A stretch of DNA of 17,728 nucleotides, from positions 1 to 17,728 of the forward strand of contig DFFP01000015.1 of the NCBI GenBank assembly GCA_002372275.1, in the 5' to 3' direction. Shown in pieces: positions 1-5,897 of the stretch. The notes below the pieces were generated by a model. That model saw only the letters and a program-made list of their open reading frames with translations. It did no database searches and was not told the origin of the DNA. The position numbers and the translations under genes are program-made. The DNA is from Alphaproteobacteria bacterium UBA3773. Its GTDB lineage: Bacteria > Pseudomonadota > Alphaproteobacteria > RF32 > CAG-239. Each line of letters begins with the position of its first letter. Within the stretch, counting starts at the first letter, position 1.

Positions 1-10
1 AAATTTTCAT

Positions 11-1381
11 CTATGCTTTCATACTAAGGATTGAACGCAAGACATAATCTTGAACGGATTTATCATTAAAGCTGACATCATTACCACGGTTAATCGCCTC
101 TGGTTGTTCAGCAAGGCGCAAACCGTCATACCATTTGCGATCAAGCTTATCAAAAGCACTAAACGGCACAAGTTTGCGATCATCTTTGACAAACTTCAAA
201 TCTTTAATCGGATAGATATTATTCAAACGGCATGACGTTAAAACATTCCCTGCAAAGCAGTTGATATGTCTTTCCGTCCACAGGTTGTAATATGTCACTT
301 CTTCCTCAATGACTTTCTTTTCCACAAGCTCAACAACTTCTCCTTTAGCATTGAGGGTATGTGTACCGACAGGTGTTTCATCTGTCATCGGATAGGTAAA
401 TTTACCGGCCTCAATGTTAAAAATACGGTGTTGATTGATCGTTTTTAGCACAGAACCGTCGCTGAATCTCATGTAGTTATGATTGGGAGAAATTTTCGGT
501 ACTTGAATCCAAATCGGTTTGGCGTGATCAAGTTTTCCTTCATCAAAGTTCCAAACAAGTAACTCATCGTCATAAGTAATTTCATCAGCTCTCTTGACCC
601 TTCCATCTGCCAGCGTAATCGGTGTATCAGCTGTGTAACATTGCCAACAATTGGCTACTCCATCAATAGTCGTTTCTGCATAATTATCGCCATCACAATC
701 ATGAGTACCACAAAAAGATTCATCATCACAAGCATAATTTCCATCTCTATCATATCCATCACGATTATAGCCAAAAGCATCATAGCCTTCATCATCATAC
801 ACACCGCGCCATGGATATGAAACGTCTGCATGATGAACCCAACCGACGCCTTTATTCCATGTATCATATTCATGAACATATTGTTCATCACCATACATAC
901 CATCGCCCATGTATTCACCATTTCCATTAAATCCGGCTACATTATAACCATCGTTATCATATTCCGTTTCTGTATCTTTATGAATACCATCTTCATTAAA
1001 TCCACGGGCGTTATAACCATTCTGATCATAACCGGCTGCATTATAAGCTGTACCAGTTTCTTTATTGATACCTGCGGCATTAAAACCATTCTGATCATAA
1101 CCGTCTTTGTCATAACCATCCTGGTCATACATTGTACCGGTTATTTTGTTGGTGCCGTCAGCATTCCAGTTGCTGACAGGCGCAGAGGCAACCGGCGTAG
1201 AGGCGTCTGCTGTTCCGGCAGCACGGCTTGTTTTTCCTGAAAATGTCCACGAAAAGGTGTTGGCATCTTTGTTGGCTGCCGCAGCGGCATCTTCCATATT
1301 ATATTGAATACGATTTTCAGCAGCTGCTGTTTTCACAAGTGCAAGGGCTGTCATCGTGGTCAGTGCAAGAGTTTTTTTCAT
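11..1381 (-). CDS. Secreted repeat protein with C-terminal Hint (intein/hedgehog-type) domain
   Basis: This is a 456-residue protein. Residues 1-21 form a Sec signal peptide ending in AAA. Residues 24-46 carry a short motif also found at the tail of the BspA-like protein at 10207. Residues 85-157 and 195-216 are tandem [YF][DN]xxG[YF] repeats. A Cys-rich stretch (DGDN at 230-233, NCWQC at 244-248) leads into a Hint domain. Block A starts at C248 (CYTADTPI). The block B histidine is H318 in INQHRIF. A block F-like strand spans 364-388 and ends in LNN. Hint domains cleave or splice themselves through an N-terminal Cys. Here the usual TxxH Thr is Ile315 and no Cys/Ser/Thr follows the final Asn, so N-terminal cleavage is more plausible than full splicing. 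The roughly 68 residues after the Hint domain match no toxin I know. AAAGGA precedes the start. The gene lies 16 bases behind the prepilin gene, probably in one operon. Function is unknown beyond secretion and possible self-processing. Confidence 0.85.
   Translation of the reverse strand: MKKTLALTTMTALALVKTAAAENRIQYNMEDAAAAANKDANTFSWTFSGKTSRAAGTADASTPVASAPVSNWNADGTNKITGTMYDQDGYDKDGYDQNGFNAAGINKETGTAYNAAGYDQNGYNARGFNEDGIHKDTETEYDNDGYNVAGFNGNGEYMGDGMYGDEQYVHEYDTWNKGVGWVHHADVSYPWRGVYDDEGYDAFGYNRDGYDRDGNYACDDESFCGTHDCDGDNYAETTIDGVANCWQCYTADTPITLADGRVKRADEITYDDELLVWNFDEGKLDHAKPIWIQVPKISPNHNYMRFSDGSVLKTINQHRIFNIEAGKFTYPMTDETPVGTHTLNAKGEVVELVEKKVIEEEVTYYNLWTERHINCFAGNVLTSCRLNNIYPIKDLKFVKDDRKLVPFSAFDKLDRKWYDGLRLAEQPEAINRGNDVSFNDKSVQDYVLRSILSMKA
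734..1129 (-). repeat. Region coding for tandem [YF][DN]xxG[YF] peptide repeats
   Basis: On the minus strand this stretch encodes two blocks of five-residue units such as YDQDG, YDKDG, YDQNG, FNAAG, YNARG and FNEDG. They cover residues 85-157 and 195-216 of the Hint protein. The DNA repeats an ATAACCATTCTGATC-like unit on the plus strand. Asp/Asn-rich, Gly-spaced units like these suggest an extended, possibly calcium-binding surface segment; that role is an inference. Confidence 0.75.
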
Positions 1382-1397
1382 GAGTTTTTCCTTTCAA

Positions 1398-1877
1398 TTA
1401 TTCTTCTGATGATTCAGGATTGATGTTCACATTCATCATCATTTGGTTTTCAACATTTGTTTGAGGGATAGCAAAAGAGATGGCCACCTCTGACGGCAAT
1501 CCTTCATAATCAATATTAAATGCACCGTCTTCAACACCGCCATAATCCACAGAATAAACATATACTCTGCCTTTATACGGGTTCAAGACCGTGACACCGT
1601 CTTCTTGAATCATTTCAGGGGGAAAAACTTTTAAGGCTATGGCTCTTGTTGTAGCTACTTCCTTATCCTTTCCTAAGGCTGAATAATCTTCTTGATTGAT
1701 AAAATTATTTGTCAAATTCGAAATAATCATCGAAATTTGTTCGGTTGCTTTGTTAAGCTTGTTCTTTTTAACGGCTTTGGAATAACCGGCTAAGCCTGCA
1801 GCCGACAACACCCCGATAATGGCAAGAACGCCCAGCATCTCAACCATCGAACGACCAAATTCTTCTATCTTTATCAT
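1398..1877 (-). CDS. Type IV prepilin-like protein (class III signal peptide)
   Basis: This 159-residue protein begins MIKIEEFG, then RSMVEMLGVLAIIGVLS. That is a prepilin peptidase leader, with predicted cleavage after Gly8 and Glu at position 5 of the mature chain (E13). A hydrophobic helix of about 20 residues follows, with the positively charged KAVKKNK after it. The rest is a small globular domain ending in an acidic tail. Such proteins assemble into type IV pili or type II secretion pseudopili; mature residue 1 is Arg rather than the usual Phe or Met. GGGAG lies upstream at normal distance from the ATG. The start codon is only about 23 nt past the terminator of RNA element 1, so transcription must come through that element. 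The Hint protein gene follows 16 bases later. Whether it is a major pilin or a minor pseudopilin cannot be told from the sequence. Confidence 0.85.
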   Translation of the reverse strand: MIKIEEFGRSMVEMLGVLAIIGVLSAAGLAGYSKAVKKNKLNKATEQISMIISNLTNNFINQEDYSALGKDKEVATTRAIALKVFPPEMIQEDGVTVLNPYKGRVYVYSVDYGGVEDGAFNIDYEGLPSEVAISFAIPQTNVENQMMMNVNINPESSEE

Positions 1878-1900
1878 GCGTTGTTTCTCCCGAAATAATT

Positions 1901-1928
1901 AAAAATACCGCCTTAATAAAAAGCGGTC
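1901..1928 (-). terminator. Terminator-like hairpin at the 3' end of RNA element 1
   Basis: Read on the minus strand, ACCGC, an 11-base loop and GCGGT form a 5-bp stem followed by ATTTTT. The arms lie at 1923-1927 and 1907-1911 of the plus strand. The stem is short, but the same sequence (CGACCGCTTTTT...GCGGT plus T-run) closes RNA element 2, which supports it. It lies about 23 nt before the prepilin start codon, as expected for an attenuator. Confidence 0.6.
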
Positions 1929-1967
1929 GGGAAGTTAAACAATCATGTACATCGAGATGACCCTGTG

Positions 1968-2046
1968 GCTTTTAGATCAAAATCTTGGACATCTGCCACA
2001 GGCTCCCCGATCATAAATCGGGGGATAGAATATTGCTTTTAGATCA
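1968..2046. repeat. 12-base direct repeat inside RNA element 1
   Basis: GCTTTTAGATCA occurs at 1968-1979 and again at 2035-2046. In the minus-strand RNA both copies (TGATCTAAAAGC) start in the terminal loop of a hairpin and run into its 3' arm. The palindromic GATC in the loops would allow a loop-loop contact. Element 2 does not conserve GATC, so this may be a local duplication. Confidence 0.5.
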
Positions 2047-2147
2047 GCAATACGTTTGTAGCTCTATCCTAAGCTACGATGTACGAGAGTTGTTTAATAC
2101 TCCGCGCCCTTTATCAGGCACTAGATATCTTTCGATATCATGGTTAT

Positions 2148-2176
2148 ATTATGGGATATTTATTAAATACTGTCAA
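2148..2176 (-). promoter_or_regulatory. Sigma-70-type promoter of RNA element 1 and the prepilin-Hint operon
   Basis: On the minus strand a perfect -35 TTGACA (2171-2176) and a -10 CATAAT (2148-2153) are 17 bases apart. The expected start is 7 nt downstream, near 2141, exactly where the homology between the two RNA elements begins. No other promoter fits between the element and the prepilin gene. Confidence 0.75.
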
Positions 2177-2327
2177 ATAAAATTTTCTATATCTTTTGAT
2201 ATATAAGACGAAAATAATTATCATTTGATCTTATCAAACATTATTTCTGTTGTTTTTTTATAAACCTTTTTTTAAGACTATTTCATAAATAATAAACCGA
2301 TTGATATGTTTTTTTGAAAATTTACGA
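2177..2327. other. AT-rich divergent intergenic stretch
   Basis: This stretch lies between the promoter of RNA element 1 and the metallophosphoesterase start. It is very AT-rich. A small palindrome, TTTGAT-CTT-ATCAAA, lies at 2224-2238, and TATAAA at 2259-2264 could be a -10 box, but no convincing -35 or Shine-Dalgarno site accompanies it. I see no gene here. Confidence 0.4.
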
Positions 2328-3107
2328 ATGAAAATTACACATTATACACTCAACGGACCCAAGCTTAAAGTGGCAATTCTTGCCGATATACACGATTCTC
2401 CTATTTTCGAGGTGTTTGATTTTTTCAAACATAATCAACCTGATATTATCCTTATACCGGGAGATATTATAACAGGACATTTAACATATGATGCTTGGAA
2501 AAATGATTTGAGAGAAGAAAATCTCAAAAATGCCTGGAAAAAGCCTCGATACGCATTAGATATATTAAAAACTTTACCTCAAATAGCTCCTACATTTCTA
2601 AGTCTCGGAAATCATGAGTACTTATGGCAACAAACAGATATAGAAATGCTTCAAAAAACCGGAACAATTGTTTTAGATAATACTTTTGAAATATATAAAG
2701 ATTTTGTGATCGGTGGATTGACTTCTGTCCAAAAATGCGGACATTTTCACCTTAAAAATCCTGTTCCGAAAACTTTTTGGCTTGATGATTTTTGTATACA
2801 AAAAGGGTTTAAGATTCTTTTAATGCACGAACCGCAACTTTATCCTCAATATATTCAAAAAAGAAAAATTGATTTGACCGTTTCAGGTCATGCACATGGC
2901 GGGCAAATCAGAATTCCTTTCATCAAAAGAGGTCTCTATGCTCCTGATCAGGGATTTTTTCCGTACTACACCAAAGGTTGGTATGATGAGAAGCATTTGC
3001 TTGTCAGTGCCGGACTTTCAAATACTGTGCCTTTTATGCCTCGTTTATTTAATCCGAGGGAATTGGTCTTACTTGATATAAAAAATCTCGATGATGAAAA
3101 ATCTTAA
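2328..3107 (+). CDS. Calcineurin-like metallophosphoesterase (YkuE/YaeI-like)
   Basis: From the ATG the protein has 259 residues. The full metal-binding set is visible: D20xH22 (ADIHDS), GD at 45-46, GNHE at 94-97, H167 in LLMHEP, and GHAHGGQ at 187-193, followed by a YAPDQGFF stretch like that of YkuE/YaeI proteins. Those enzymes are membrane-associated phosphoesterases, and relatives in the wider superfamily hydrolyse UDP-diacylglucosamine in lipid A synthesis; the substrate here is not known. Unlike YkuE there is no N-terminal membrane helix. A TTG at 2301 would extend the reading frame by 9 residues, but the ATG at 2328 starts directly at the family-like MKITHYTL and is preferred. No clear ribosome binding site is seen for either start. 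The gene is divergent from the prepilin-Hint operon. Confidence 0.85.
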   Translation: MKITHYTLNGPKLKVAILADIHDSPIFEVFDFFKHNQPDIILIPGDIITGHLTYDAWKNDLREENLKNAWKKPRYALDILKTLPQIAPTFLSLGNHEYLWQQTDIEMLQKTGTIVLDNTFEIYKDFVIGGLTSVQKCGHFHLKNPVPKTFWLDDFCIQKGFKILLMHEPQLYPQYIQKRKIDLTVSGHAHGGQIRIPFIKRGLYAPDQGFFPYYTKGWYDEKHLLVSAGLSNTVPFMPRLFNPRELVLLDIKNLDDEKS

Positions 3108-3262
3108 TTTTCACCTTGTGTCACCAGCAACTCTTTATATAACCTGGCGGCTGTTGAATGTTGATGCGGGTCTTTATTAAAAGGCTTATTGCTTTTTTCT
3201 ATAATATCTAAAATCCATTTTTCAATACTTTTTTTTATCAAAAAAAAATACTTCTCAAACAA
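3104..3262 (-). pseudogene. Possible gene remnant or small protein (about 52 codons)
   Basis: On the minus strand a short open frame ends at the TAA at 3104-3106 and overlaps the stop of the metallophosphoesterase tail to tail. Its last 40 codons have protein-like composition (for example EKWILDIIEK and STAARLYKELL), ending in TQGEN. Upstream it runs into homopolymer A/T sequence and a stop, with only a TTG at 3260-3262 as a start and no ribosome binding site. It looks like the 3' end of a decayed gene, but I cannot name the family. It could also be chance. Confidence 0.25.
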
Positions 3263-3577
3263 AATTTATTTAACGTCCACATTGTGGCATAAACCAACGT
3301 TTTAGTCAATCACTTTTTTGTTTTAGTGTACAAGGGGCTATCATTATGAAAAATATGTAAAATTATGCATTCTTCTTATGGTAAATCCCCAAAAAAAGAT
3401 GCTATTTGAGTGACACATTTACACGTTGGTTTAAATGTGTCACTATGTGAGATATATTTTTTTGCTTGACGCTGTGTCAGAATTTATTATTTTAGATATA
3501 TTCAAAATATGAAAGGGATGTTTTTTTTATCTCAAACAATTAAGAGTTTGCGTTAAAATTAAAATAAAGGAGAAAAA
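3263..3577. promoter_or_regulatory. AT-rich regulatory region upstream of the redox cluster
   Basis: No gene is seen here. A candidate promoter for the redox cluster is TTGACG (3466-3471) with TATTTT (3488-3493), spacer 16. The word GTGTCA or its complement TGACAC recurs at 3411, 3437 and 3474, around an inverted repeat at 3410-3443, and could be a regulator's half-site. The region ends in AAAGGAG, the ribosome binding site of the next gene. Confidence 0.4.
3410..3443. repeat. 12-bp inverted repeat GTGACACATTTA / TAAATGTGTCAC
   Basis: Perfect 12-base arms at 3410-3421 and 3432-3443 flank a 10-base spacer. The spacer region ACGTTGGTTT (3423-3432) is the exact reverse complement of AAACCAACGT at 3291-3300. 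It could be a large operator or a hairpin with a long-range pseudoknot partner. There is no T-run after it, so it is not an intrinsic terminator. Confidence 0.6.
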
Positions 3578-4201
3578 ATGAAAGTTTTAATCTTAAACGG
3601 TAGTCCGAGAATAGACGGCAATACGACAGTTGCGATTTCGGAACTTGTGAAAACATTTGAACAAAACGGTGTTGAAACGGAAGTTGTGCAAATCGGTCAA
3701 AAAGATATCAGAGGATGCATTGCTTGTTATCAGTGCCTTGAAAAAGGTAAATGCGTTTTTGATGATTTGGTTAATGATATCGCGCCAAAATTTCAAGAAG
3801 CTGACGGTATTATCGCTGCCACCCCCGTTTATTATGCCAATGCAAACGGAACGCTTCTTTCGTTTTTGCAGCGTTTGTTCTTTTCAACTTCTAAAACGGT
3901 TGATAAAACAATGAAAGTCGGTGCGTCTGTGGTGGTTTGTCGCAGAGGCGGGGCAACAGCCTCGTTTGATGAAATCAATAAGTTTTTTACCATGAACTGT
4001 ATGCCTGTTGTTTCAAGCCAGTATTGGAATATTGTGCATGGCAGGGATAAAGGTGAAGCTATTGAAGACGCAGAAGGTTTGCAGACTATGCGAACGCTTG
4101 CCTTAAATATGACTTTTTTAATCAAATCGATTGAACTCGGTAAAAATAAGTTCGGTTTACCTCAAAAAGAACCGATCACATTTACAAACTTTATTCGTTA
4201 A
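3578..4201 (+). CDS. NADPH-dependent FMN reductase / iron-sulfur flavoprotein-like oxidoreductase
   Basis: This is a 207-residue flavodoxin-fold protein. The FMN phosphate loop is GSPRIDGNT at residues 8-16. A cysteine group, C47-x2-C50-x2-C53-x5-C59, follows the second strand, in the position where iron-sulfur flavoproteins of this family bind a cluster. ATPVYYAN at about residues 81-88 is the second flavin loop. The family moves electrons from NAD(P)H or ferredoxin to flavin and small acceptors in the cytoplasm. There is no signal peptide. AAAGGAG sits at good distance from the ATG. It is the first gene of a tight cluster with an exported flavodoxin (19-base gap) and a membrane polyferredoxin, which suggests shared work in electron transfer. 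The physiological acceptor is unknown. Confidence 0.85.
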   Translation: MKVLILNGSPRIDGNTTVAISELVKTFEQNGVETEVVQIGQKDIRGCIACYQCLEKGKCVFDDLVNDIAPKFQEADGIIAATPVYYANANGTLLSFLQRLFFSTSKTVDKTMKVGASVVVCRRGGATASFDEINKFFTMNCMPVVSSQYWNIVHGRDKGEAIEDAEGLQTMRTLALNMTFLIKSIELGKNKFGLPQKEPITFTNFIR

Positions 4202-4220
4202 ACAATCAGGAGTAAAATAT

Positions 4221-4754
4221 ATGAAAAAATTTTTATCATGCTTACTTGGTACAACAATCGTTGCAAGTGCGGCTGATGCGAAAACGTTGGTGGCTTATTT
4301 TACATTAACGGGGCATACGCAAAAAGCTGCTCAAATCGTTGCTGAAGTGACCGGCGCCGATTTATATCAGATTGAACTTGTAACACCATACCCAAGCGAA
4401 TATAAGGCCCAAACGGAGCTGGCAAAAAAAGAACTGCAAGAAGGAACACTGCCCGCGATTAAACCGTGGCCCGAGAATATTGGTGAATATGATGTTGTGT
4501 TTGTCGGATCACCCGTTTGGTGGGGAACAATGGCAACGCCCGTCCGTACTTTTTTAAAAAGCGGCGTTTTGAAAGGAAAAACCGTTATTCCGTTTGTGAC
4601 GCACGGTGGCGGCGGTGCTGATAATTCGTTTACTGATACGGCCGCATTGTGTGAGGGTTGTCAGGTCAATACGGATGGCTGGTCAGGCTATGAAAATATG
4701 ACTTTCGGGCTGAAAAAATGGGCGAAAAAGAGTTTAGACGCCGTTTCAAAATAA
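4221..4754 (+). CDS. Exported flavodoxin
   Basis: From the ATG at 4221, preceded by AGGAG, the protein has 177 residues. The same frame is open further upstream, but only inside the previous gene. Residues 1-20 form a Sec signal peptide ending in ADA, directly followed by the flavodoxin core KTLVAYFTLTGHT, with the phosphate loop TLTGHT at 28-33. GSPVWWGTM near 97-104 provides the second flavin-stacking loop, with aromatic residues W100 and W101. It resembles the exported flavodoxin-like proteins of gut bacteria. C7 is too close to the N-terminus to be a lipobox. Flavodoxins usually carry electrons in the cytoplasm, so a periplasmic one needs a membrane electron donor. The overlapping downstream NapH-like protein is a good candidate for that. 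Confidence 0.85.
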   Translation: MKKFLSCLLGTTIVASAADAKTLVAYFTLTGHTQKAAQIVAEVTGADLYQIELVTPYPSEYKAQTELAKKELQEGTLPAIKPWPENIGEYDVVFVGSPVWWGTMATPVRTFLKSGVLKGKTVIPFVTHGGGGADNSFTDTAALCEGCQVNTDGWSGYENMTFGLKKWAKKSLDAVSK

Positions 4755-5443
4755 ATAAGGCGCTTCAGATATTTCGTTTTTTTGTGCAGGCCTGTTTGAT
4801 GGCAGGCCTGTTTTTGCCCTTGTTGCATCCTGAGGTTTTAGCGCGTTGGCTGTTTTGGTCGGTGCCTTTGTTCGGGGTGTTTTTTTGCTCCTTTGCGTGT
4901 CCGTTCGGAACGATCCAGGAATGGCTCGGCAGTGCTGCAAAATTTTTAAAAATAAAACGTTTTAAATTGCCCTGGCGCTTTCAAAAGTATCTGCAATTTT
5001 CGCGCTATATTTTTGCACTCATGATGGTATGCGGCATCACATTTCCTTTTTTAAATGCGCGCTTTTATTTTCAAGATAATTTAATACATCAAATGCTGTC
5101 GTGGTCTGTGGTTTTGGTGTTGGGTGTGTTTTTGGGGCTTAGTTTGTTTGTTGATCGTCCGTTTTGCAATTATTTTTGCCTCAAAGGTGCCATAGACGGG
5201 TTAATGAGTGTTGTTCGGTTGTTCGGTATTCGAAAAAATGAGCAAAAATGTGTGCATTGCTTTTTATGTGATCAAAACTGCCCGATGAATATTCGTGTGG
5301 AAAAAACAAATTTTGTGCGCCATCCGAACTGTATCGGGTGTTTGAAATGTGTTTCTGCTTGCCCGAAAAATTGTTTATCGTATCAAATGGCGGCTTTTGA
5401 TAAGGTGTTTAACGGCAAAAAATGCCGTCCAAAGGGCCATTAA
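4718..5443 (+). CDS. NapH/CcoG-like membrane polyferredoxin (two 4Fe-4S clusters)
   Basis: This 241-residue protein has about four membrane helices (near 17-37, 43-60, 97-112 and 125-146). It has the paired CxxxC sites typical of the NapH/NosR/RdxA group (C57/C61 in CSFACPFG, C150/C154 in CNYFC). Two ferredoxin motifs follow: C178-x2-C-x2-C-x3-C188-P and C205-x2-C-x2-C-x3-C215-P. Such proteins carry electrons across or at the inner membrane to periplasmic partners. Its start overlaps the flavodoxin gene by 37 bases, which suggests translational coupling. Together with the exported flavodoxin it could form a path taking electrons out to the periplasm; that is an inference. The 3' end overlaps the YgjV-like gene, which runs the other way. 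Confidence 0.85.
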   Translation: MGEKEFRRRFKINKALQIFRFFVQACLMAGLFLPLLHPEVLARWLFWSVPLFGVFFCSFACPFGTIQEWLGSAAKFLKIKRFKLPWRFQKYLQFSRYIFALMMVCGITFPFLNARFYFQDNLIHQMLSWSVVLVLGVFLGLSLFVDRPFCNYFCLKGAIDGLMSVVRLFGIRKNEQKCVHCFLCDQNCPMNIRVEKTNFVRHPNCIGCLKCVSACPKNCLSYQMAAFDKVFNGKKCRPKGH

Positions 5444-5890
5444 TATGTCATTGAGTGCGGCCGGATAAGCTTTGACATAAATATCCGGCACAAACCATAA
5501 GAGCATGCTTAAAATTAAAGCGTATCTCATTTGTTGTTCGTTTTTTGTGGTATATAAAAGAACGGTATAACTCGCAACAGCTGCTATCGGAAAAAGCCCG
5601 ATCCATCCGAGGTTGTTAAAAATCAGCCCCATTATGATACATAAAAGAGTTAAAACGGCCGTGATGGTTTTGGTAAGTTTGTTTTGATAAGATAAAATGT
5701 TTCTAATTAAGCTGACGGCTGTTGTGGCGGCAGACGGATAGGCCATTAAAACAATGTTTGATAAAATACAAAAAACAGATCCGAGAACCTGCCAACCGAT
5801 AAGTTTTTTTTTGCTGTGGACGGTTGCGGATAGGGCAAGGCAAATCACGGTGCCGCAGGATAATAAATTGCCGAGTAATAAAGAATTCAT
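5375..5890 (-). CDS. YgjV-family inner membrane protein
   Basis: The protein has about 171 residues with roughly six hydrophobic helices. The segment KLIGWQVLGSVFCILSN resembles the start of the YgjV (Imp-YgjV) family, whose function is unknown. An ATG at 5908 would add six residues and overlap the upstream dehydrogenase gene by 11 bases. The ATG at 5890 has AAGGA ten bases ahead, so it is preferred. It is probably translated as the second gene of an operon with that dehydrogenase. Its last 69 bases overlap the convergent polyferredoxin gene. The family call is moderately sure; the membrane topology is clear. Confidence 0.65.
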   Translation of the reverse strand: MNSLLLGNLLSCGTVICLALSATVHSKKKLIGWQVLGSVFCILSNIVLMAYPSAATTAVSLIRNILSYQNKLTKTITAVLTLLCIIMGLIFNNLGWIGLFPIAAVASYTVLLYTTKNEQQMRYALILSMLLWFVPDIYVKAYPAALNDILMALWTAFFAVKHLIKSRHLIR

Positions 5891-5897
5891 TAAAGCA

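Larger units (their letters stand above)
1901..2141 (-). ncRNA. Structured leader RNA, element 1 (unrecognised family, copy 1)
   Basis: This 241-nt element is homologous to element 2 at 9845-10085. Helices in plus-strand coordinates: P1, GATATC-GAAA-GATATC near 2125-2140. P2, GTGCC with GGCGC. An outer long-range stem, 2090-2097 with 1935-1942 (8 bp) and 2078-2084 with 1947-1953 (7 bp). P4, GGATAGA with TCTATCC, enclosing TATTGC/GCAATA. P6, CCCGAT with ATCGGG. P7, 1995-2002 with 1962-1969 (8 bp). Arms differ from element 2 but pairing is kept. Conserved unpaired words include GATGTYCAAG and GGTCATYTC. It has its own promoter and ends in a terminator-like hairpin just before the prepilin ribosome binding site, so it is probably a cis-acting leader. 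I do not recognise it as a cobalamin, lysine, T-box, c-di-GMP or tmRNA fold. Confidence 0.8.

Noticed and set aside
830..1240. Open frame of 136 codons on the plus strand
   Set aside because: It is antisense to the repeat part of the Hint protein gene. The repeats keep stops out of several frames, and the Ile/Thr-rich product looks like a shadow.
1901..2141. RNA element as a group I intron, tmRNA, or cobalamin, lysine or T-box leader
   Set aside because: I looked for the conserved words of these classes (P/Q/R/S segments, tag reading frame with acceptor stem, B12 box, T-box AGGGTGG) and did not see them. A database search would be needed to be certain.
1985..2206. Open frame of 73 codons on the plus strand
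   Set aside because: It runs antisense through RNA element 1 and its promoter, has no ribosome binding site, and its sequence is explained by the conserved RNA helices.
4131..4220. Longer start for the exported flavodoxin
   Set aside because: This would overlap the previous gene by 71 bases and hide a clear signal peptide. The ATG at 4221 has AGGAG in front.
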